In this document: in pieces, positions 59,801 through 64,000 of the stretch
Layout: every line of letters begins with the position of its first letter
Position numbering within the stretch: position 1 is the stretch's first letter
Assembly: GCA_963693305.1 (NCBI GenBank)
Contig: OY855904.1
Span: 12,298,496 to 12,362,495, forward strand
Length of the DNA: 64,000 nucleotides
Source of the DNA: Meandrina meandrites
Taxonomy: Eukaryota; Cnidaria; Anthozoa; Scleractinia; Meandrinidae
Reading direction: 5' to 3'
Translations under genes and position numbers: made by a program
The notes under the pieces: model-generated
Seen by the model: only the letters and a program-made list of their open reading frames with translations
Told to the model about the DNA's origin: nothing
Database searches by the model: none

Positions 59801-61242
59801 CCAAAATTTTTAGGTTAGTCGCCAGTTGGCGCCCTTAGGAAAAAGTTAATTTCGGACCCTGGGTAACCTGTTAATTTTTTTTCCAGGTTGTAGCTCTGCT
59901 GTGTCTGGGTATGTACCCCAATGTTTGTGTTCACCGCGAGAAACGAAAGGTGCTGACAACAGAAGGCAAGGCTGCGCTGATCCACAAGTCTTCAGTGAAC
60001 TGCTCCAACAGAGAGCAGACTTTTCCTTCTCCATTCTTCGTGTTTGGGGAAAAGGTAAGTATCAGTACACTTGCGAATAAATGAAGGCGGATTCTTTTTG
60101 TTTATCTGATGTCGCTTTTGAATTTGTTTTCTTAGATTCGTACTCGCGCTGTATCGTGTAAACAGATGACCATGGTCAATCCACTCCAGCTGCTTATGTT
60201 CAGTCAGAGTAAAGTGGAATCTGAAAATGGAATCGTCAGAATGGATGACTGGTAAGGCAACTGGCATGCAGATTTGACGAACACATTCATGTTTAGCGTG
60301 ACTTCGAGAAGGTTGAAAACCTGCATGAAACATCATGGGGAACCCAAAAGTAATGGCTTCATTTTGTGTAACAAATGATATTAAACAACTAGGGGTGAGG
60401 GTGATTATCGACGGCAGTGATGGAATAGATTACAATATGGACAGACACTTGAGGCTTCGCTCGGAATCATGTCATGTTGGACCTGACTCGTCATTGTTGA
60501 AAGATATTGACGAGTGCAGTCCAAATGAGTTCTACGCTTGGCAGCCATTTTCTTCGAGAATATCACTGACTTCTCTCCTTGCTTTTTCTCAGGTTGCAGT
60601 TCCGTTTTCCTCATCATCAAGCTGCCATGATTGTAGCTCTGCGCCAGGCGCTGGATTACCTTCTAGTCCGTGCTGCCACAACTCCATCCACGATAGCCGA
60701 ACCAAGTCACACAGATGAGAGAATATTAAATGTTATTAAATCACTATCACGAGCTAACGCCGGCACCTTTGGTGTGACTCGCGGTGGTGGACACCATTTT
60801 CAACCACGAGGACGACCTCCCCCAGGGTAAGTTCAACTCTTCACTGTTTTTCACTTTACCGTTATATATCGCTGTTGTGCAACTCTCTAATGAAAGTAAA
60901 GTACGCATATTTTGTGCGGTAGAACTTATCCGGCTTTTTGCCTTGTTCCTGAAACCTCAGTATTACCGGAGCAACCGTCCTCAACGTTCCAAGTCGGTTC
61001 GCTACCACCATTAAACTATCCTTGTACAACTACTTCTTACGTCATGTAACTCACTCCAGTGTGTCTTTCCCAGGTTGATGCACAGAGGAGGGCGTGGTGG
61101 CCCCCCTCCCAGACGCGGCTACCAAGGCCCCAGGCATTACCGCGGAAACAACCAAGGGGGTGGATACCGCGGCGGCGGCGGCGGATTCCGAGGGGGACCC
61201 CCTCGGGGAGGGTTTCGCGGATTTCGCGGTGGACATTATTAG
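30874..61242 (+). CDS. DHX9: DHX9 / RNA helicase A, complete gene
   Basis: I resolve 30 coding exons with consistent phases: 3714 nt, 1237 residues plus stop (vertebrate DHX9 about 1270). DHX9 is a nuclear DEAH-family helicase that unwinds dsRNA, R-loops and RNA/DNA hybrids and acts in transcription and RNA processing. Order: dsRBD1 (about 5-70), Gln/Pro-rich linker, dsRBD2 (about 178-265), helicase core with motif [10 protein letters not shown] (about 428-436), DEIH box (528-531), SAT (560-562) and motif [10 protein letters not shown] (776-783), then winged-helix/ratchet and OB-like regions and a short RGG tail. All catalytic motifs are intact. Introns are large and repeat-laden; the longest is 5.7 kb. 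The gene starts 372 bp from alpha-spectrin on the opposite strand. Confidence 0.97.
31250..32963. mobile_element. 1.7-kb non-autonomous element with ACGACTTCAACACGG ends
   Basis: About 40 bp containing CGACTTCAACACGGACAAAG and TGTGTAATTC at 31258-31291 recurs inverted at 32926-32957 (TGAATTACACACTTTGTCCG). Between them lie an 11-bp perfect hairpin (CGAACCCCACT, 31293-31316) and a tandem duplication of about 245 bp (32110-32362 and 32363-32607). No transposase-like frame is seen. Confidence 0.75.
32110..32607. repeat. Diverged direct duplication of about 245 bp
   Basis: Both copies share AAACAACTGG, ATTTGCATAATCACAACTCTG, TCTTCCATCTTTTGTGA-like, ATAATAAACGTTCA and TCACGCT(C/G)AAATGTTAA in the same order. 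The copies start near 32110 and 32363. Divergence is visible, so the duplication is old. Confidence 0.75.
33093..33175. repeat. CTCACGC hairpin cluster
   Basis: GTCTCACGC (33093-33101) pairs perfectly with GCGTGAGAC (33107-33115) across a 5-nt loop. CTCACGC/TCACGC words recur three more times to 33175. Likely the end of an interspersed repeat. Confidence 0.6.
33455..33560. repeat. G-run repeat fragment with GGCATGCCCCC
   Basis: A run of 12 G is followed directly by CATGCCCCCAGACCCCCCTAG and by GCCCCTTCGGGGC. The arrangement G-run, GCATGC, C-run can fold on itself. From memory this sequence style is a common end of interspersed repeats in cnidarian genomes. Confidence 0.55.
36323..38111 (+). 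CDS. DHX9: DHX9 exons 5-8: second dsRNA-binding domain
   Basis: Exons 36323-36462, 36855-36901, 37277-37422 and 38022-38111; residues 175-315. The match to DHX9 is clear: [18 protein letters not shown], then [29 protein letters not shown] and the basic PKRKKVDE. The KKQAAQ helix carries the RNA-contacting lysines. Exon 6 is only 47 bp. Confidence 0.93.
38714..39035. repeat. Three diverged tandem units of about 130 bp
   Basis: A segment with GAGTGTGCACTTTCTAG then TTCACTCCATTT recurs near 38714, 38852 and 38980, each with an internal near-palindrome of CTCT(C/A)...GAGAG type before GTTCACTCCATTTT. A weaker fourth trace follows near 39090. Confidence 0.65.
39404..39525. repeat. Imperfect palindrome in DHX9 intron 8
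   Basis: The left arm, with AGGCAGTTTGGTGTG and GTATTTTTGCTTGC, is mirrored by GCAAGCCAAAAATAC and CACGCCAAACTGCCTTTT. The arms enclose a short centre, so this is probably a decayed foldback element. Confidence 0.6.
41189..47130 (+). CDS. DHX9: DHX9 exons 9-14: first RecA-like helicase domain
   Basis: Exons 41189-41359, 42092-42286, 42669-42740, 43765-43906, 44656-44738 and 46974-47130; residues 316 to about 588. WNPWINQP marks the conserved helicase-adjacent region. Walker A is [10 protein letters not shown] at the end of exon 10; motif Ia-type [16 protein letters not shown] spans exons 11-12; [12 protein letters not shown] is motif [11 protein letters not shown] is motif III. An intron separates the DEIH exon from the SAT exon. 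Confidence 0.95.
42839..43336. mobile_element. Inverted-repeat element in DHX9 intron 11
   Basis: About 100 bp at 42839-42943, with GCTACCAGAAAC, GGGTTGAAACGT, GTTTGAACATTC and ACCATATTTGGAAA, returns inverted at 43243-43336 (CCAAATATGGTAC, GAATGTTCGAACGC, ACGTTTCAACTC, GATGCTACC). The roughly 300-bp interior has no coding potential. Confidence 0.75.
43455..43530. repeat. Tandem duplication of about 36 bp
   Basis: CGTAGTAACACTTTTATCC plus ACAGGCTTTAAAGTAA occurs twice back to back without visible change, indicating a recent duplication within DHX9 intron 11. Confidence 0.9.
43960..44200. repeat. Imperfect minisatellite of AGAATGAAAACAT / GTAGAAGTGTAGAG type
   Basis: A unit of about 30-40 bp combining TTTAGAATGAAAACAT and TAGAAGTGTAGAG recurs six or seven times with indels in DHX9 intron 12. 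Confidence 0.75.
44343..44388. repeat. CCCCACCC-type low-complexity tract
   Basis: C-rich CCCCA repeats on the plus strand of DHX9 intron 12 (G-rich on the other), with quadruplex potential on the minus strand. Confidence 0.85.
45130..45250 (+). mobile_element. 3' fragment of the same SINE family as at 48991
   Basis: TTGGGCAAGACACTTGAC then TAGTGCCTCTTTCCATGGT and CGAGTATAAATGG match the corresponding parts of the interrupted SINE at 48991-49945 in order. The tRNA-like head is not preserved here. Confidence 0.6.
45321..45352. repeat. Perfect 14-bp hairpin
   Basis: GTCAGGCCTTCTGG and CCAGAAGGCCTGAC are exact reverse complements across the 4-nt loop AAGA. It is not followed by a T-run or coding region. 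Function unknown. Confidence 0.9.
45430..45486. repeat. GTAAT pentanucleotide microsatellite
   Basis: GTAAT with interspersed GTAAG units, about eleven copies, in DHX9 intron 13. Confidence 0.9.
47483..52697 (+). CDS. DHX9: DHX9 exons 15-24: second RecA-like and helicase-associated domains
   Basis: Exons 47483-47577, 47691-47789, 48132-48246, 48825-48922, 50141-50214, 50561-50713, 50969-51129, 51917-52028, 52247-52414 and 52610-52697; residues 589-976. A lysine/aspartate-rich insert ([14 protein letters not shown]) precedes the domain. Motif IV context is [10 protein letters not shown], motif [13 protein letters not shown], motif [14 protein letters not shown]. The associated domain shows [33 protein letters not shown] and GDAMCTIAA. 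Confidence 0.95.
49170..49211 (-). ncRNA. Minimal hammerhead ribozyme-like motif
   Basis: Read on the minus strand: stem I arm TTTACG, core CTGATGA, one A, stem II GAGAC-AGTA-GTCTC (5 bp), GAAAC, then GTC and stem I return arm CGTAAA. All invariant hammerhead core positions are present, GTC is the standard cleavage triplet, and stem I pairs 6 bp perfectly. Stem III is only the self-complementary ACGT, as in minimal hammerheads reported in Penelope-like elements that work best as dimers. Activity is not shown by sequence alone. Confidence 0.75.
49332..49680 (-). pseudogene. Broken GIY-YIG endonuclease region of a Penelope-like element
   Basis: Three fragments in different frames read in the family order on the minus strand: [13 protein letters not shown] (about 49628-49666), then [16 protein letters not shown] with [14 protein letters not shown] (about 49465-49560), then [16 protein letters not shown] (about 49399-49455) to a stop near 49332. 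At least two frameshifts separate them, so no intact product is made. The Y-I-G-E-T-G core and the C-x-x-C cysteines upstream fit the GIY-YIG C-terminal domain of these retroelements. The reverse transcriptase is absent (5' truncation). Confidence 0.8.
49953..49968. repeat. Poly-G tract (16 G)
   Basis: An uninterrupted G run in DHX9 intron 18, immediately after the SINE tail. It may be the degenerate simple-repeat tail of that element. Confidence 0.9.
51197..51470. mobile_element. MITE with AGAGCGATCTCC ends in DHX9 intron 21
   Basis: The left end TAGAGCGATCTCCATCGAGTG is matched imperfectly by the inverted right end CGACTCTCAGGTGAAAGCCC-TCTA. The interior has GCGCGGGAAAACGAGTGTGAG and repeated CTGATTGGT / CCAATCA words. 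From memory, near-identical interior sequence is very common in coral genomes. Confidence 0.65.
51741..51822 (+). repeat. tRNA-derived sequence
   Basis: An A-box-like TAGCTCGGTGATTAGAGC (51751-51768) and a perfect B-box GGTTCAATTCC (51795-51805) with a paired T-stem (ATGGG/CCCAT) sit at tRNA spacing. GAGTTC and GAACTC could close an acceptor-like stem, but eight extra bases follow the T-arm and the anticodon stem is poor. SINE head or tRNA pseudogene rather than a working tRNA. Confidence 0.6.
53337..53461. repeat. AT-rich ATTA microsatellite tract
   Basis: Long runs of TTAA/ATTAATTA words ending in about seven uninterrupted ATTA units, inside DHX9 intron 24. Confidence 0.85.
54657..55905. 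repeat. 177/178-bp satellite array with dimeric higher order
   Basis: AAGGATGCAA recurs at about 54674, 54851, 55029, 55207, 55384, 55562 and 55739: steps of 177, 178, 178, 177, 178 and 177. Units share AAATAACAG(G/C)TCTGCAAG, GGTACAGCAAGGACAAAATA and TTTTGCCGTTCCCTGG. Variants alternate (GAATTTAAAAAAATCGG in units at 55029 and 55384; AATGAAAAGAATCGG at 55207 and 55562), giving a 355-bp dimeric repeat. Shortened, diverged units continue to about 56215. Confidence 0.93.
58411..61242 (+). CDS. DHX9: DHX9 exons 25-30: OB-like region and RGG tail
   Basis: Exons 58411-58453, 58721-58776, 59887-60054, 60136-60251, 60593-60826 and 61074-61242; residues 977-1237. Conserved stretches are [29 protein letters not shown] and [15 protein letters not shown]. 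The C-terminal ~60 residues are Gly/Arg-rich ([29 protein letters not shown]), which in the family binds nucleic acid and is arginine-methylated. The tail is shorter than in vertebrates. The stop is TAG at 61240-61242. Exons 25 and 26 are 43 and 56 bp. Confidence 0.95.
59074..59862. mobile_element. 789-bp DNA transposon remnant with CAGGGTCCGAAATT ends
   Basis: CAGGGTCCGAAATT at the left and AATTTCGGACCCTG at the right are inverted ends, flanked on both sides by GGTAA (59069-59073 and 59863-59867), a likely target duplication. GTCGCCA/GGCGAC words recur subterminally in both orientations (for example ACTGGTCGCCAGTAGGCGAC and TTAGTCGCCAGTTGGCG). A 107-codon open frame at 59244-59567 is not recognisable as a transposase. 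The end style recalls hAT-like non-autonomous elements, but a 5-bp duplication would be atypical. DHX9 intron 26. Confidence 0.8.
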
Positions 61243-61600
61243 AGACAAATTGCCTGAATTACTGGTTACCAAGGACACTGTGTCACTCACTCTGTGGATT
61301 AGTTCTTCTCTTTGAGTTAGGCAAATGGAAATGACAATTTAAGAAGTTCTGAAGGAGGATTGACAATTTTCGTTTATATATTTAAATCCCTGAGGGGATC
61401 AGTAGGAGAATAGTGCCTACTTAATTCTCAAGTAAAATTGCAAGAGATCTGCGAGTAAATCTCTCGGCGTTCCAAGTTTCAAACCCGGCATTCCTTACTA
61501 TGGATTTCTTCTCCCTTCTAAGGAGCGACTCTTACTTTCGTCGACTAACCTAATATCCGACGCTAAAATCGCGGCGTTAAATAAAGAAGATTGCCAAAAC
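61243..61600 (+). other. DHX9: DHX9 3' UTR with poly(A) signal
   Basis: Non-coding sequence after the stop. AATAAA at 61580-61585 is the best polyadenylation signal, giving a 3' UTR of about 350-360 bases. Confidence 0.7.
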
Positions 61601-62798
61601 CATGCCTTTGTTTGTTTTGCTCCTTCTTGCCTCGGTAAATTGTGGACAATCGAAAAAAAGTGCCGTTTGGAACAGCTGGAAAGATCATTTGCCCCAGAGC
61701 TGGTGAAAAATTCAATCCTTGCCTGCTTAGGTACTTACGCCTTAGCTTCCTTGAATGTTCCGTTGTGTCATTCACACTTCCCATGTTCTGAGCGCCCCCC
61801 AATATTTTATGCAACTTGGAGAACTTTTTTTAAAAGTTAAAACCCCTTAACACACGACTGTAAATTAACATGAATCAGTCAAATGGTAGCAAAAATGTTT
61901 ATTCAACATTGAAGAGTACACATATTTAGGTTCTTATGAATATTTACAATGTACCCATCAAAAAATACTGTTCACCACAAACTTTCCATGACTAGTACCC
62001 AGGCGTTACCTCAAATCTCTCTTGCGCCTTATTCTCGGGAAATAGGCAATTTTCATGGTAACGCTATACAACTACTGTACCAGAATCTTAATTTTTACGT
62101 GCTACTGAGAGACATAGTTGGTAAATTGTATAATGCCCAAGGAAAGATGAAATTAATTCTGGTAATTGAAGTCAAATAACATCATGTTTACTAAGTGTGC
62201 TCTCTCTCGCCCTCCTCGCTAGAACTGACAAAACCTAAGTACAGAAATAGATTTTTTTAGTTTTCTAAATAAGTTATGCAGCTTCCTCCAACAATGACTC
62301 CGTGACTTATTCACCCTTGAAGCCTAACTTATTTAGGGCCAACTGTCTAATAAAAAAACAGCTATGGATCACCAACAACAACACCGCAACCTCAAGGCTG
62401 AAGGGTCACGAAAATATTTTCTTGGCTAAATATTTCCTTGCACCTTTCGAGTTATCCCGTATTCGTATCGTCATGAAACATGCTGTTTGATTGAAAATTT
62501 CATGCAAATATCAAGTAAAAACTGAATTACTCCAAACGTTTTTTCTAAGCATTGCTGATGGTTTCGACGAAATTGCATATAGGAACGAATCATATTACTT
62601 CCTCGAAATGGTAGAGTTGAACAGGAAAATAGAAAAATTGAAAAGATAAATAATACTTCAAATGGTGCATTTTAGAAATAAGTTAATAAAAATTCTACTC
62701 GATAGCGAAGCTTATGGAACAAAATCAATGAAAATTTAAAAACTTGCTTTGATTCCTTGTTTTAGTCCTCAAATTATCGCTATCAAGTAGAACTTAAA
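61601..62798. other. Intergenic sequence, no gene seen
   Basis: AT-rich DNA beyond the DHX9 poly(A) signal. Only short unsupported frames. CCTTGAAGCCTAACTT and similar stretches show no repeat structure that I can recognise. Confidence 0.6.
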
Positions 62799-63020
62799 GG
62801 TGGTGGCAAACAGGACACATCATTGTGGTCACATTGCGGACATAAATGTTTCCCTGTTTGCCCGCGCGCGTAACATTTGTCGCGGACACAATGTTTCTGA
62901 TCTCTTTCAGAAACATTTAATTTTTGTGTCCGCAATAAGTGTTTCTCGGTTTGCGCAGCATGGATTTGCCCACCCAAGAAACATCGTGAGCAACAATGTG
63001 CCCTCGTTTACCGCTGCCTT
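62799..63020. mobile_element. Palindromic element with GGCAAACAGG / CTGTTTGCC ends
   Basis: GGCAAACAGGACACAT (about 62806) faces TTTCCCTGTTTGCC (about 62848), and GCGGACACAATGTTTCTG (62882) faces CAGAAACATTTAATTTTTGTGTCCGC (about 62909). A third set follows (AAGAAACATCGTGAGCAACAATGTGCCCTCGTTTACC). Nested inverted repeats of this kind fit a MITE cluster. Confidence 0.65.
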
Positions 63021-64000
63021 TGCTTTTTCATCACGAGGCTTGTGCTGCGATGACACACAAAAAGACGTTCCCCTGAAAAACACCCCATGTAGGATGCCTG
63101 ACAGTGATGAATTTGAACCCTTTCCCTGTACAGTAGACTGTGAGACGAAACTGATTTGATTATAACTGAGTCTGTGGCTGAAATCTGCTTACATGTAAGT
63201 GCGACCATTCATATGAAAGCTCACGAGAGCTACTTTCCCGTGACAGCGTTACATTACCAATTTTTCCAAATAGAAATTTTAGAAAACTCGATGATAAAGC
63301 CATTCAATGTTTCTGTAGCATCTACAGACGGGATAAGAACGTTTGAGCTGCACCCAGCAATCGCCTCCTCGTAAGAAAAATCTTGCGTATGAGTGTGCGT
63401 AAACAGTCGACCATTTACATGACAGCAACTCGACACTGTAAACAGATCTTCAAGCTTAGAAGCGCAAGTGTGGTTTGTTCTTGGTCATGAATCTGAAAGG
63501 AAAGTAGAATCTAACTTTTAGTACGTACACCACTGAAGAAGAAAACAATAGGTCAAGCTATAAACTGATCTACGCGGCGGTTTCACCTAGATTGTTCAAA
63601 CTTCAAGATCCACCCGAGTTTAATACTTTAATTATTATTTTTACGCCAATTTTGGCCTTCTTTATTTTATTTTTTTCTATGTGTAATATTTGTAAAATAG
63701 CCGGTCACCTGTCGCGGCCCTTGATCTGAATTTTGTACTGAAATTCAAAGCACGATTAAGCTAATCCAAGATTAGCGTGAATTTTGGTTTCAGTTTTTTA
63801 ACTTTTCAGTGAGGTTTTCTCTTTATATTTTCTGTCTTCCAGTATTGTCGTCGACTAATCACAAACTTCACAAAACATAAGTTAAACACTTTTTTACAAG
63901 AAAAATTGAACCTTCAATCAGCTTCAGTTTTAATCCTGGATTAGTGTTAATCGGCTCTCCGGTCGAACAGCTCAGCCTAGAATGTACACCAACTTACTTG
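63021..64000. other. Right-edge intergenic DNA
   Basis: A fragment near 63165-63250 (GAGTCTGTGGCTGAAATC, GACCATTCATATGAAAGCT, GAGCTACTTTCCCGTG) is related to the repeat at 5483-5620. The rest, including AT-rich 63600-63900, shows no gene, though an exon of a neighbouring gene beyond the window cannot be excluded. Confidence 0.5.

Noticed and set aside
60335..60718. 127-codon frame overlapping DHX9 exon 29 in another frame
   Set aside because: It runs through an intron and then out of frame through a conserved DHX9 exon.
1..64000. A new multi-gene defence or biosynthetic system
   Set aside because: The three genes are a BTB protein, alpha-spectrin and DHX9, with only a shared promoter linking two of them; nothing supports a joint system.

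Overview
This window is animal nuclear DNA, most likely from an anthozoan cnidarian and probably a stony coral. The protein-coding content is metazoan, genes are rich in short exons with GT/AG introns, and several interspersed sequences look like repeats I remember from coral genomes; that last point is memory, not a search. No bacterial features are present.

Layout. Bases 1-1203 are flanking DNA dominated by an inverted-repeat element of about 1 kb with a smaller foldback element nested inside it. Bases 1204-3510 (+) hold a gene with a one-exon coding region for a 768-residue protein: two BTB-like regions, a BACK region, a DSY-rich low-complexity stretch and seven copies of a DGTPDMR-type motif at the C-terminus. 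Bases 3511-4936 hold the tail-to-tail 3' ends of this gene and the next. Bases 4937-30501 (-) hold a complete alpha-spectrin gene, which I resolve into 59 coding exons (7248 nt, 2415 residues, every exon phase consistent). Bases 30502-30873 are a 372-bp divergent promoter region. Bases 30874-61242 (+) hold a complete DHX9 / RNA helicase A gene, which I resolve into 30 coding exons (3714 nt, 1237 residues, phases consistent). Bases 61243-64000 are the DHX9 3' UTR and repeat-bearing intergenic DNA.

Alpha-spectrin (membrane skeleton) and DHX9 (nuclear dsRNA/DNA helicase) are transcribed divergently from one short shared promoter. That promoter contains a palindromic E-box and a YY1-like motif overlapping the DHX9 start codon. 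There is no evident functional pathway joining them; shared promoter use is the only link visible. The BTB protein faces spectrin tail-to-tail.

The introns carry most of the unusual content: a Penelope-like retroelement remnant (broken GIY-YIG region plus a sequence matching a minimal hammerhead ribozyme) inserted in a tRNA-derived SINE with a 13-bp target duplication; a 5.2-kb segment bounded by a 16-bp perfect inverted repeat that holds a 177/178-bp satellite with dimeric higher-order structure; a 789-bp transposon ending about 20 nt before a DHX9 splice acceptor; and many small foldback elements. I found no new multi-gene system; the best leads are the ribozyme-bearing nested insertion, the intronic satellite element and the BTB protein with repeated DGTPDMR motifs.
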